A stretch of 64,000 bases of DNA from Mycobacterium barrassiae. GTDB lineage: Bacteria > Actinomycetota > Actinomycetes > Mycobacteriales > Mycobacteriaceae. The stretch is taken from contig NZ_JACKUK010000034.1 of the NCBI RefSeq assembly GCF_025822765.1, positions 1-64,000 on the forward strand, in the 5' to 3' direction. The notes below the pieces were generated by a model. That model did not search any database, was not told the origin of the DNA, and saw only the letters and a list, made by a program, of their open reading frames with translations. The position numbers and the translations under genes were made by a program. Positions 46,052 to 56,750 of the stretch are shown here, in pieces. Every line of letters begins with the position of its first letter. Positions within the stretch are counted from its first letter, which is position 1.

Positions 46052-46657
46052 TTACTTCGAGTAGAGCTCGACGATCAGCTGCTCCTGCAGCGGGATGTCG
46101 ATCTGCGCGCGCTCCGGCAACTGGTGCACGAGGATGCGCTGACGCTCGCCGACAACCTGCAGCCAGGCCGGGATCGGGCGCTCGCCCGCGGTTTCCCGCG
46201 CGACTTCGAACGGCAGCGTGTTCAGCGACTTCTCCTTGACATCGATGATGTCGTACTGCGACACCCGATAGCTCGGGATGTCGACCTTGACACCGTTGAC
46301 GAGGAAGTGGCCGTGGCTGACCAGCTGACGCGCCATCCGGCGGGTGCGCGCAAGGCCCGCACGGTAGATGACGTTGTCCAGCCGGCTCTCGAGGATGCGC
46401 AGCAGGTTGTCACCGGTCTTGCCGGGCTGCCTGTTGGCCTCTTCGTAGTAACGGCGGAACTGCTTCTCCATCACGCCGTAGCTGAAGCGGGCCTTCTGCT
46501 TCTCCTGAAGCTGCTGGCGGTATTCGCTCTCCTTGATCCGCGCGCGGCCGTGCTGACCGGGCGGGTAGGGGCGCTTCTCGAAGGACTGATCTCCGCCGAC
46601 CAGGTCGACGCCGAGGCGGCGTGACTTGCGGGTCGCGGGTCCGGTGTAACGAGCCAT
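46052..46657 (-). CDS. rpsD: 30S ribosomal protein S4
   Basis: The 201-residue S4 starts at ATG 46657 (MARYTGPATRKSRRLG). It has the S4 RNA-binding domain around RQLVSHGHFLVNGVKVDIPSY. It is a primary 16S binder and assembly initiator, between rpsK and rpoA in the alpha operon. Confidence 0.98.
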   Translation of the reverse strand: MARYTGPATRKSRRLGVDLVGGDQSFEKRPYPPGQHGRARIKESEYRQQLQEKQKARFSYGVMEKQFRRYYEEANRQPGKTGDNLLRILESRLDNVIYRAGLARTRRMARQLVSHGHFLVNGVKVDIPSYRVSQYDIIDVKEKSLNTLPFEVARETAGERPIPAWLQVVGERQRILVHQLPERAQIDIPLQEQLIVELYSK

Positions 46658-46671
46658 CTGTTCTATACCTC

Positions 46672-47088
46672 CTAGACCCTGCGTCGCTTCGGCGGACGGC
46701 AACCGTTGTGCGGCTGCGGCGTGACGTCGGCGATCGCGCCGACCTCGAGGCCGGCGGCCTGCAACGAGCGGATGGCGGTCTCGCGGCCCGAGCCCGGGCC
46801 CTTGACGAAGACGTCGACCTTCTTCACACCGTGCTCCTGCGCCTTGCGGGCAGCGTTTTCCGCGGCCAACTGCGCGGCGAACGGGGTCGACTTACGCGAA
46901 CCCTTGAAGCCGACGTGTCCCGAGGACGCCCATGCGATGACGTTGCCCTGCGGGTCGGTGATCGACACGATCGTGTTGTTGAACGTGCTCTTGATGTGCG
47001 CGGCGCCGTGCGGGACGTTCTTCTTTTCCCGGCGACGGGTCTTCTGCCCCTTCTTCGGAGCGCCTGCTGCCTTCTTTGCGGGTGGCAT
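46672..47088 (-). CDS. rpsK: 30S ribosomal protein S11
   Basis: The 138-residue S11 has a basic N-terminus ([15 protein letters not shown]) and the signature [20 protein letters not shown]; it ends PPKRRRV. Its ATG overlaps the rpsM stop by one base (TAATG). Confidence 0.98.
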
Positions 47089-47462
47089 TACTTGGCCTTC
47101 TTCTTACCGGCGATGGTGCGCTTCGGGCCCTTGCGGGTGCGCGCATTGGTCTTGGTCCGCTGGCCGCGCACCGGCAGGCCACGGCGGTGCCGCAGGCCCT
47201 GGTAGCAGCCGATCTCGATCTTGCGGCGGATATCGGCCTGCACCTCACGGCGCAGATCACCCTCCACCTTGAGGTTGCCCTCGATGTAGTCGCGCAACTG
47301 GGTGACCTGATCATCGGTCAGGTCCTTGGTGCGCAGGTTCCGGTCGATGCCGGTGGCGTCCAGGATCTCCTGGGAGCGGGTACGGCCGACGCCGTAGATA
47401 TAGGTCAGCGCGATCTCCATGCGCTTATCGCGCGGGAGGTCGACGCCCACTAGACGTGCCAC
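47088..47462 (-). CDS. rpsM: 30S ribosomal protein S13
   Basis: The 124-residue S13 has the helix-two-turn-helix segment [14 protein letters not shown]-terminal [20 protein letters not shown] and basic tail AGKKKAK. It contacts the 30S head and P-site tRNA. It lies 209 bp downstream of rpmJ. Confidence 0.98.
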
Positions 47463-47671
47463 AGTGGTGTGTTCCTTCTCGTTGCGGAGGTCTGCTCCCA
47501 GTCCGTTCCCGACGGCGTCGGGGTCCAGCCTCCGTACCGGACGTTCAGAGTCTTCGGCTTGTCGCCTAACGGCTCATCTCAAGCGGCCTATCCGCTCAGT
47601 GGTACTGGGATTTCATCATTCAGTTGTGTTGCGATCCAAGGTGGTTGGCCAGGTCCTGGCGGAAGCCTTGA

Positions 47672-47785
47672 CTAACCCTGTCGCTGCTTGTGGCGAGGAT
47701 CGGAGCAGATCACCATGACCCGCCCATGCCGACGGATCACCCTGCATTTATCGCAAATGGGCTTGACGCTCGGGTTCACCTTCAC
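47672..47785 (-). CDS. rpmJ: 50S ribosomal protein L36
   Basis: The 37-residue protein starts at GTG 47785 and ends at TAG 47672-47674. It reads [20 protein letters not shown], then [17 protein letters not shown]. The zinc ligands C11, C14, C27 and H32 are all present, so this is the zinc-containing (C+) form. The gene is easily missed for size. It lies between infA and rpsM as in M. tuberculosis. Confidence 0.96.
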
Positions 47786-47824
47786 GACTGTGTCGATCCT
47801 TCTGTGTTTCTCGTTTGCTTCTGA

Positions 47825-48046
47825 TTACTTGTACCGGTAAACGATGCGGCCCCGAGTCAGGTCGTATGGAGACAACTCCACGACGACGCGGTCCTCGGGC
47901 AGGATGCGGATGTAGTGCTGCCGCATCTTGCCGCTGATGTGGGCGAGAACCTTGTGACCGTTCTCCAGCTCAATGCGAAACATCGCATTGGGCAGGGGTT
48001 CGACCACGCGACCCTCGACCTCGATGGCACCGTCTTTCTTGGCCAT
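47825..48046 (-). CDS. infA: Translation initiation factor IF-1
   Basis: The 73-residue OB-fold protein [20 protein letters not shown] ... [11 protein letters not shown] has the invariant IF-1 length. It binds the 30S A-site during initiation. It is the first gene of the leftward infA-rpmJ-rpsM-rpsK-rpsD-rpoA-rplQ-truA run. Confidence 0.98.
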   Translation of the reverse strand: MAKKDGAIEVEGRVVEPLPNAMFRIELENGHKVLAHISGKMRQHYIRILPEDRVVVELSPYDLTRGRIVYRYK

Positions 48047-48352
48047 TATGTTTCGGAGATCCTCCGTGTCCTGCGAATCGTTGGCGCCTTCTTTGGCGCA
48101 GCTACACTCCGACTACAAAACGTGAGCCTGTAGCCAGAAATTCCAGCAATTCGAGGACAGAGAGCACGCAAGAGCCGGCGCGGAAGCCGCACCGTTGGTC
48201 AATACTACCCGCTTCGCTCCCGCTCCCAAAATCGCTGAACGCCCAGCTCAGCCTCTCAACCGCACGCTGAACTGGTCCAGCTCGTTCCGCTCATGGCGAA
48301 CCGGTCGCCTGACCCTGATATCCGCTGGACGACGGGCGCATACTTAGAACCG
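48047..48352. other. Divergent promoter region, infA / receiver-flavoprotein gene
   Basis: About 306 bp without a gene. It holds the infA promoter (leftward) and that of the redox signalling pair (rightward), where TACTTA sits 6 bp before the ATG and may be a -10 of a near-leaderless mRNA. No inverted repeat of note was seen. Confidence 0.4.
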
Positions 48353-50056
48353 ATGACCGCCCCCGTCGCGCAGTCCCGAAAACCCGTCATTCTCACCGTC
48401 GACGACGACCCGGCAGTTTCGCGCGCCGTCGCTCGTGACCTCCGCCGCCACTATGGCGAGAGATACCGCATCGTGCGCGCCGAATCAGGCGCCGACGCCA
48501 TCGACACGTTGAAGGAGCTCAAGCTGCGCGGCGACGCCGTCGCAGTCTTCGTCGCCGATTACCGGATGCCGCAGATGAGCGGCATCGAGTTCCTCGAGAA
48601 GGCGATGGACTTCTTCCCCTTGGCGCGCCGGGTGCTGCTGACGGCATACGCCGACACCCACGCCGCCATCGACGCCATCAACGTCGTCGACCTCGACCAT
48701 TACCTGCTCAAGCCGTGGGATCCGCCAGAAGAAAAGCTCTATCCGGTGATCGACGGTCTGCTGGAGGGCTGGCGTGCCGTCGGCGACCGAGCCATGCCCT
48801 ACACCAAGGTGATCGGTCACCGGTACAACGACCGATCCTGGGAGGTGCGCCAGTTCCTGGCCCGCAACGAGTACTCGTTCCGCTCCATCAACGCCGACGA
48901 ACCCAAGGGCAGGCAGCTACTGGAAGCCGCAGGGGTGGACGACACCCGGCTGCCGGTCGTCATCACCGAGAAGGGCGAGACCCTCGTCCAGCCCTCGGAT
49001 GTCGAATTGGCCACCCTCCTCGGCCTGTCCACCAGCCCGCAGCTGGAGATGTACGACCTCGCGGTCATCGGCGGTGGCCCCTCAGGCCTGGCCGCCGCGG
49101 TGTACGGAGCGTCGGAGGGCCTCAAGACGGTCTTGATCGAGAAGGCCACCACCGGCGGGCAGGCCGGCCGCAGCTCCAAGATCGAGAATTACCTGGGGTT
49201 TCCCACCGGCATCTCGGGCGCCGAGCTCACCACGTCGGCGCGCAGGCAGGCCGAACGCTTCGGAGCCGAGGTCATCACGACCCAGGAAGCCGGCAGGCTC
49301 GAGATCAACGGTGTCGGCGCGGCACATTCCGTCCGTCTCAACGACGACACCACCATCGGCGCGCGGGCGGTCATCCTGGCCACCGGTGTGGACTATCGCC
49401 AACTGCAGATCACCGGCTGCTGGGACGATCCCGCGGATCCGAGCTGCAACTACATCGGCCGCGGCGTCTACTACGGGGCCTCGGTCTCGGACAACAGCGA
49501 GTGCGCGGGTGAAGACGTCTACATCGTGGGCGGCGCGAACTCGGCCGGCCAGGCGGCGATGTTCATGTCGCAGACCGCCAAGTCGGTCACCATGCTGATC
49601 CGCGGCGCCTCGCTGGAGGCCGGGATGTCCCAGTACCTGGTCGACCGAATCCTCAGGACCCCGAACATCACGGTCCGCACCTGCACCGAGGTCGTCGACA
49701 CGGTCGCCGAGGACGGCCACCTGTCCGGGCTGGTGCTACTGGACAAGCGCACCGAACAGACCGAGACCGTCACCTGCGATCGGATGTGCTGTTTCATCGG
49801 CGCGACACCACGCACCGATTGGCTGGAGGAAGCGGGAATAGCCCGCGATGATCACGGTTTCATCCTGTCGGGACCCGATCTGCGTGACAAAGTCGGGTGG
49901 ACGCTCGATCGCCCGCCCCATCACTTGGAAACAAGTGTGCCGGGTGTGTTTGTTGCAGGTGATGTGCGTTCGGAATCCGCGAAGCGGGTTGCGGCCGCGG
50001 TCGGCGAAGGGTCGATGGCGGTGATGCTGGTGCACAGGTATCTGGCCGAGGCATAG
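48353..50056 (+). CDS. Receiver domain fused to thioredoxin-reductase-like flavoprotein
   Basis: The 567-residue protein starts at ATG 48353. Residues 8-125 form a response-regulator receiver: acidic pocket VDDD (16-19), phospho-Asp D69 (VADYRMPQ), T97 and K120. Residues 150-228 look like a glutaredoxin/thioredoxin-like fold without an obvious CxxC. Residues 234-567 are a TrxR-type flavoprotein with FAD motif GGGPSG (240-245) and NADPH motif GGANSAG (393-399). The TrxR redox site CATC is replaced by GASV (375-378), so it cannot act as a disulfide reductase in the usual way. It may reduce another acceptor, or signal redox state. It is followed 50 bp later by its probable sensor kinase. Confidence 0.85.
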   Translation: MTAPVAQSRKPVILTVDDDPAVSRAVARDLRRHYGERYRIVRAESGADAIDTLKELKLRGDAVAVFVADYRMPQMSGIEFLEKAMDFFPLARRVLLTAYADTHAAIDAINVVDLDHYLLKPWDPPEEKLYPVIDGLLEGWRAVGDRAMPYTKVIGHRYNDRSWEVRQFLARNEYSFRSINADEPKGRQLLEAAGVDDTRLPVVITEKGETLVQPSDVELATLLGLSTSPQLEMYDLAVIGGGPSGLAAAVYGASEGLKTVLIEKATTGGQAGRSSKIENYLGFPTGISGAELTTSARRQAERFGAEVITTQEAGRLEINGVGAAHSVRLNDDTTIGARAVILATGVDYRQLQITGCWDDPADPSCNYIGRGVYYGASVSDNSECAGEDVYIVGGANSAGQAAMFMSQTAKSVTMLIRGASLEAGMSQYLVDRILRTPNITVRTCTEVVDTVAEDGHLSGLVLLDKRTEQTETVTCDRMCCFIGATPRTDWLEEAGIARDDHGFILSGPDLRDKVGWTLDRPPHHLETSVPGVFVAGDVRSESAKRVAAAVGEGSMAVMLVHRYLAEA

Positions 50057-50106
50057 GAGCCGACACCGCCGGCGGGGCATGATTGGCCCAAGAAAGGAAG
50101 GCGCCA

Positions 50107-51609
50107 ATGAGCACGCAAGAAGAGGAATGCGTGCGCGACGAGCTGCGGACGCTCTTCCTGTTCGAGAAATTGTCCGATGAGCAGCTCGACATCCTCTGCG
50201 CCGCCGGACACATCGAGAACTTTCCCGCGGGCCCGATAGTTCGCGAGGGCGACCCTGCCACCTGCTTCTACGTGATGATCGACGGTGAACTTGTCATGTC
50301 GAAGCGCTCCGGCGGTGTCGACATCCAGACCAACCGCACATCTCAGCGTGGCGTGTACTTCGGTGCCTGGTCCGCGTACATCCCGGGTGAAGAGCAGACC
50401 TACCAGGCCTCGGTGCGGCTGACCAAGCCCGCCCGCTGCTTCGTACTGGACTCCAACGACTTCGCGGAATTCATGCGGACCCAGTTCCCCATGGCCGTCC
50501 ACCTGCTCGAGGGCCACCTCGTCGGCGGACGCCGTCAGACCCAGATCATCGGCCAGCGCGAGAAGCTGCTCGCACTCGGCACGATCACCGCAGGCCTGAC
50601 CCATCAGCTCAACAACCCCGCCGCGGCCACCGCCCGTGCGGTCGCCGACCTCCGCGAAAGCGTCGGCCATATGCGACACAAGCTCGCCATGGTGGCCGAG
50701 GCCCAGTTCACCCCGGAGGCGCTGCGCGTCCTGGTGAACATTCAGGACCAGGTCGCCGAACAGGTCGCCAAGTCCCGCGATCACGAGCTGACCGCACTGG
50801 AGGCCTCCGATCGCGAGGACCAGATCGGCGAATGGCTGGAGGATCACGGTATCGCCAGCGCCTGGGACTACGCGCCGACGTTCGTCGACGCGGGACTGGA
50901 CACCGACTGGCTGGAACGCGTCTCGGCGTTGGTCGACGACGTCGATGCCTCCGCGTCGCTGCAGAGCGCGATCGGGTGGTTGAAATACACGATCGACAAC
51001 GAAATGCGGATGAACGAGATCGCCGAGGCCAGCAAGCGCATCTCGGCACTCCTCGCCGGCGCCAAGCAGTACTCGCAGATGGACCGGGGCGCCTACGGCA
51101 GCGCCGACGTGCACGAGCTGCTGCGGAGCACGCTCATGATGTTCGGCGACAAGATCGGCATGGAGGGCAAGGGCAAGCCGGTCACCCTGATCAAGGACAT
51201 GGACAAGACGTTGCCCGAATTACAGTGCTACCCAGGCGATCTCAACCAGGTGTGGACCAACATCATCGACAACGCCATTCAGGCGATGGACGGGCACGGC
51301 ACCTTGACCATCCGGACCGCCCGCGAGAACGACGAGATGATCCGCGTCGAGATCTGCGACGACGGACCGGGGATCCCCGAGGAAATCATCGACCGGATCT
51401 TCACGCCCTTCTTCACCACCAAACCGTTCGGTGAGGGCACCGGCCTAGGCCTGGATCTGGCGTGGCGCATCGTCGTCGAGAAGCACGGCGGAAACCTGTC
51501 GGTGCAGTCCCAACCGGGCGATACCCGCTTCAGCGTGTGCCTGCCGTTGGTGGCACCGGCGCCCATCGCACCGACGCCCGGCGAGCTTTCGGCCGCAGGA
51601 ACGGAATAG
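50107..51609 (+). CDS. Histidine kinase with N-terminal cyclic-nucleotide-binding domain
   Basis: The 500-residue soluble kinase starts at ATG 50107 behind AAGGAAGG. Residues 15-130 are a Crp-type cyclic-nucleotide-binding fold (FPAGPIVREGDPATCFYVMIDGEL). Residues 150-180 carry the phospho-acceptor H166 in LGTITAGLTHQLNNP. HATPase_c boxes are NIIDNAIQAM (N), DDGPGIP (G1), FTTKPFGEGTGLGL (F/G2). No transmembrane segment is present. It is the natural partner of the receiver-flavoprotein encoded just upstream; phosphotransfer to D69 is inferred. The input could be a cyclic nucleotide or another ligand of the fold. Confidence 0.88.
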   Translation: MSTQEEECVRDELRTLFLFEKLSDEQLDILCAAGHIENFPAGPIVREGDPATCFYVMIDGELVMSKRSGGVDIQTNRTSQRGVYFGAWSAYIPGEEQTYQASVRLTKPARCFVLDSNDFAEFMRTQFPMAVHLLEGHLVGGRRQTQIIGQREKLLALGTITAGLTHQLNNPAAATARAVADLRESVGHMRHKLAMVAEAQFTPEALRVLVNIQDQVAEQVAKSRDHELTALEASDREDQIGEWLEDHGIASAWDYAPTFVDAGLDTDWLERVSALVDDVDASASLQSAIGWLKYTIDNEMRMNEIAEASKRISALLAGAKQYSQMDRGAYGSADVHELLRSTLMMFGDKIGMEGKGKPVTLIKDMDKTLPELQCYPGDLNQVWTNIIDNAIQAMDGHGTLTIRTARENDEMIRVEICDDGPGIPEEIIDRIFTPFFTTKPFGEGTGLGLDLAWRIVVEKHGGNLSVQSQPGDTRFSVCLPLVAPAPIAPTPGELSAAGTE

Positions 51610-51638
51610 GGCCGGCCGAATCGCAGGTTAGGTAGATC

Positions 51639-52484
51639 ATGGCGACTCCTGATCTCGGCAAGTACGGCGTCTTCGGGCACTTCTTCCACTGGCGAAAGTT
51701 CTCCCCCCAGCAGTTCAAGGACATCGAGGCGCTCGGCTACGGCGCCCTCTGGGCCGGTGGCTCACCGCCTGCCGAGCTCGACTGGGTCGACCCCATCCTC
51801 GAGGCCACCCAGAAGCTGCAGGTCGCGACGGGGATCGTCAACATCTGGACCGCGGAGGCAGGTCCGGTCGCCGAGTCCTTCCACCGGCTCGAGAAGAACT
51901 ACCCGGGTCGATTCCTGCTCGGGATCGGCGTCGGCCATCCCGAGGCGCATCAGGAGTACAAGAAGCCGTACGACGCCTTGGTCGAGTACCTCGACAAGCT
52001 CGACGAGTACGGAGTGCCGAAGGACCGCCGAGTGGTCGCCGCACTCGGGCCGCAAGTGCTCAAGCTGTCGGCGCGGCGCTCGGCAGGTGCGCATCCCTAC
52101 CTGACGACACCTGAGCACACCGCCGAGGCGCGCAAGCTCGTCGGACCCGGCGTGTTCATCGCACCCGAGCACAAGGTCGTGCTGACCACCGACGCGGACA
52201 AGGCGCGCACCGCCGGACGCAAGTACCTCGACGTCTACCTCGGCCTGAAGAACTACCTGAACAACTGGAAGCGGCTGGGGTTCACCGATCAGGACGTCGC
52301 CAAGCCGGGCAGCGACCGGCTCGTCGACGCCGTCGTTGCCTATGGCACTGTCGAAGACATCGCGGCACGGTTGAAGGAGCACCTCGGCGCGGGCGCCGAC
52401 CACGTCCCCGTGCAGGTGCTGACCGAACCGGACAAATTGGTCGACGCGCTGGCCCAGCTGGCGGGGCCGCTCGGCCTGCAGTGA
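51639..52484 (+). CDS. LLM-class F420-dependent oxidoreductase, Rv3463-like copy 1
   Basis: The 281-residue luciferase-like protein matches the family and position of Rv3463 (between infA and rmlB). Features are KLQVATGIVNIWTAEAGPV, PGRFLLGIGVGHPEAHQEY and RSAGAHPYLTTPEHT. F420 is the expected cofactor; the substrate is unknown. It lies 29 bp after the sensor kinase gene, so it may share its transcript. Confidence 0.88.
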   Translation: MATPDLGKYGVFGHFFHWRKFSPQQFKDIEALGYGALWAGGSPPAELDWVDPILEATQKLQVATGIVNIWTAEAGPVAESFHRLEKNYPGRFLLGIGVGHPEAHQEYKKPYDALVEYLDKLDEYGVPKDRRVVAALGPQVLKLSARRSAGAHPYLTTPEHTAEARKLVGPGVFIAPEHKVVLTTDADKARTAGRKYLDVYLGLKNYLNNWKRLGFTDQDVAKPGSDRLVDAVVAYGTVEDIAARLKEHLGAGADHVPVQVLTEPDKLVDALAQLAGPLGLQ

Positions 52485-52506
52485 ACTCGCAACGGAAGGA
52501 TCTCCG

Positions 52507-53349
52507 ATGACTGAGCTCAAACCCGATCTCGGCCGCTACGGCGTATGGACGTTCGGTGCGCCCAAACCCGAACAAGCCGTCGAGATCGAGAAACTCGGTT
52601 ACGGCGCGGTGTGGATCGGCGGGTCACCCGCGGGCGACCTGAACTACGTCGAGCCCATCCTCGAGCGCACCGAGACGCTGCAGGTGGCCACGGGCATCAT
52701 CAACGTCTGGACGGCACCGGCGGAGCAGGTCGCGGAGGCCTATCACCGGATCGAGGACAAGTTCCCTGGCCGATTCCTGCTCGGGATCGGGATCGGTCAT
52801 CCGGAGCACACCGAGGAGTACCGCAAGCCCTACGACGTGCTGGTCGAATATCTCGACGTGCTCGACAGCGCCAAGGTGCCGACGAGCCGGCGCGTCATCG
52901 CCGCCCTCGGACCCAAGGTGCTCAAGCTGTCGGCCCAGCGCAGCGCGGGCGCCCACCCGTATCTGACGACCCCGCAGCACACCGGGGAGGCCCGAAACAT
53001 CCTGGGGCCGACGGTGTTCCTGGCACCCGAACACAAAGTGGTGCTGGCACGCGACGCGGAAGCCTCCCGCAAGATCGGCCGTGAGACCGTCGATTTCTAC
53101 CTCAACCTGTCGAACTATCTGAACAACTGGAAGCGGCTGGGGTTCACCGACGACGACATCGCAAAGCCGGGCAGTGACCGGCTCATCGACGCCGTCGTCG
53201 CACATGGCACCCCCGAGGACATCGCCAAACAGCTCAACGAGCACCTCGAGGCGGGGGCCGATCACGTGGCGATCCAGGTGCTCGGCGGCTGGGACAATCT
53301 GGTGCCGACGCTGGAAGAACTCGCGGGCCCGCTCGGGCTGAAGCGCTGA
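52507..53349 (+). CDS. LLM-class F420-dependent oxidoreductase, Rv3463-like copy 2
   Basis: The 280-residue paralogue of the preceding gene starts 22 bp later, with near-identical blocks (NYLNNWKRLGFTDDDIAKPG, SAGAHPYLTTPQHT). The N-terminus differs (RYGVWTFGAPKPEQ). It is a tandem duplication; the pair may accept different substrates. Confidence 0.88.
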   Translation: MTELKPDLGRYGVWTFGAPKPEQAVEIEKLGYGAVWIGGSPAGDLNYVEPILERTETLQVATGIINVWTAPAEQVAEAYHRIEDKFPGRFLLGIGIGHPEHTEEYRKPYDVLVEYLDVLDSAKVPTSRRVIAALGPKVLKLSAQRSAGAHPYLTTPQHTGEARNILGPTVFLAPEHKVVLARDAEASRKIGRETVDFYLNLSNYLNNWKRLGFTDDDIAKPGSDRLIDAVVAHGTPEDIAKQLNEHLEAGADHVAIQVLGGWDNLVPTLEELAGPLGLKR

Positions 53350-53414
53350 CACTGCCGCGGCGCGACGCCTGGCAGCAAAGTCAAGGCGGATGCCGCCCCG
53401 AAGCGATCCTCGAC

Positions 53415-55009
<1,595 letters not shown>

Positions 55010-55025
55010 CTCCCCTCCCTTTTCA

Positions 55026-55083
55026 CCGAGACTGCGCACAGATCGCGATCCGGGCGGAAATCGCGATCTGTGAGCAGTCTCGG
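55026..55083 (+). terminator. Long hairpin after rmlC
   Basis: Two 24-base arms (55026-55049 and 55060-55083, one mismatch) flank a 10-base loop. It lies 16 bp past the rmlC stop. It is a probable terminator, unusually long. Confidence 0.75.
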
Positions 55084-55181
55084 CGCAGAGTGTTCGACGA
55101 GTTTCTGCTCGGCGTATTCGGCCCCGGCCCCACAGGCGGATGATGGGCTGCAGAGGCGTCTTGCGCGCGCCATCCGGCCAT

Positions 55182-55199
55182 TACTAGGATATCCAAGTA
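55182..55199. promoter_or_regulatory. Palindromic operator upstream of mmsA
   Basis: TACTAGGATATCCAAGTA is an 18-bp palindrome with one mismatched pair, centred on GGATATCC. It lies 22 bp before the mmsA ATG. It is placed to repress the valine-catabolism operon. The regulator is not in the window. Confidence 0.55.
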
Positions 55200-55221
55200 T
55201 CTAGCAGCGAGGGACACGATC

Positions 55222-56739
55222 ATGACCACACAGATTTCGCATTTCATCAACGGCAAGCGCACCACCGGCGATTCCACGCGCACCGGCGACGTGATGAACC
55301 CCAGCACGGGTGAGGTGCAGGCCAAGGTGCCGATGGCGTCGCGAGCCGACGTCGACGCGGCCGTCGCGGGCGCCGCCGCGGCGCAGAAGGAGTGGGCCGC
55401 GTGGAACCCCCAGCGCCGCGCCCGCGTGATGATGAAGTTCATCGAGCTGGTCAACGCCAATGTCGAAGAATTGGCCGAGCTGCTCAGTTTGGAACACGGC
55501 AAGACCGTCGCCGACTCCAAGGGCGACATCCAGCGCGGCATCGAGGTCATCGAGTTCGCGATCGGCATCCCGCATCTGATCAAGGGTGAGTACACCGAGG
55601 GCGCGGGCACCGGCATCGACGTCTACTCGATGCGCCAGCCGCTCGGCGTGGTCGCAGGCATCACCCCGTTCAACTTCCCCGCGATGATCCCGCTGTGGAA
55701 GGCCGGTCCCGCACTGGCGTGCGGCAACGCGTTCATCCTCAAGCCGTCCGAGCGCGACCCGTCGGTGCCGGTCCGGTTGGCCGAGCTGTTCCTCGAGGCC
55801 GGCCTGCCGGCTGGCGTGTTCCAGGTCGTGCACGGCGACAAGGAAGCCGTCGACGCGATCCTCGAGCATCCCGACATCAAGGCCGTCGGCTTCGTCGGCA
55901 GCTCCGACATCGCGCAGTACATCTACGGCAACGCCGCCGCCAACGGTAAGCGGGCACAGTGCTTCGGCGGTGCGAAGAACCACATGATCGTGATGCCGGA
56001 CGCCGATCTGGACAACGCGGTCGATGCACTGATCGGCGCGGGCTACGGCAGCGCTGGTGAGCGCTGCATGGCGATCAGCGTCGCCGTTCCGGTCGGCGAG
56101 CAGACCGCAGACCGGTTGCGCGCCAGGCTCGTTGAGCGCGTCAAAGGTCTGCGCGTCGGTCACAGCCTCGACCCGAAGGCCGACTACGGACCGCTCGTGA
56201 CCGAGGCCGCGCTCGCACGCGTCAAGGACTACATCAACCAGGGCGTCGAGGCCGGCGCCGAGATCGTCGTGGACGGCCGCGAACGCACCAGCGACGACCT
56301 GCAGTTCGGCGACGCGAACCTCGAGGGCGGCTACTTCATCGGCCCGACACTGTTCGACCATGTCACACCCGACATGTCGATCTACACCGACGAGATCTTC
56401 GGCCCGGTGCTGTGCATTGTGCGGGCCAAGGACTACGAAGAGGCACTCGCGCTGCCATCCGAGCACGAATACGGCAACGGCGTCGCGATCTTCACCCGCG
56501 ACGGCGACACCGCCCGCGACTTCGTGTCCCGCGTGCAGGTCGGCATGGTCGGCGTGAACGTGCCGATCCCGGTGCCGGTGTCCTACCACACGTTCGGCGG
56601 GTGGAAGCGGTCCGGCTTCGGTGACCTCAACCAGCACGGCCCACACTCGATCCTGTTCTACACCAAGACGAAGACGGTGACGCAGCGTTGGCCCGCGGGT
56701 AGCCACGGCGCCGAGTTCGTCATCCCCACCATGAAGTAG
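55222..56739 (+). CDS. mmsA: Methylmalonate-semialdehyde dehydrogenase (CoA-acylating)
   Basis: The 505-residue aldehyde dehydrogenase oxidises (methyl)malonate semialdehyde to propionyl/acetyl-CoA, the last valine-specific step. The NAD-binding region is KPSERDPSVPVRLAELFLEAG. The catalytic Cys lies in SAGERCMAISVAV (about residue 282). The Arg-containing GIDVYSMRQPLGVVAGITPF is typical of MmsA. It heads a three-gene operon behind a palindromic operator and resembles Rv0753c. Confidence 0.95.
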   Translation: MTTQISHFINGKRTTGDSTRTGDVMNPSTGEVQAKVPMASRADVDAAVAGAAAAQKEWAAWNPQRRARVMMKFIELVNANVEELAELLSLEHGKTVADSKGDIQRGIEVIEFAIGIPHLIKGEYTEGAGTGIDVYSMRQPLGVVAGITPFNFPAMIPLWKAGPALACGNAFILKPSERDPSVPVRLAELFLEAGLPAGVFQVVHGDKEAVDAILEHPDIKAVGFVGSSDIAQYIYGNAAANGKRAQCFGGAKNHMIVMPDADLDNAVDALIGAGYGSAGERCMAISVAVPVGEQTADRLRARLVERVKGLRVGHSLDPKADYGPLVTEAALARVKDYINQGVEAGAEIVVDGRERTSDDLQFGDANLEGGYFIGPTLFDHVTPDMSIYTDEIFGPVLCIVRAKDYEEALALPSEHEYGNGVAIFTRDGDTARDFVSRVQVGMVGVNVPIPVPVSYHTFGGWKRSGFGDLNQHGPHSILFYTKTKTVTQRWPAGSHGAEFVIPTMK

Positions 56740-56750
56740 AGCTGGAATCG

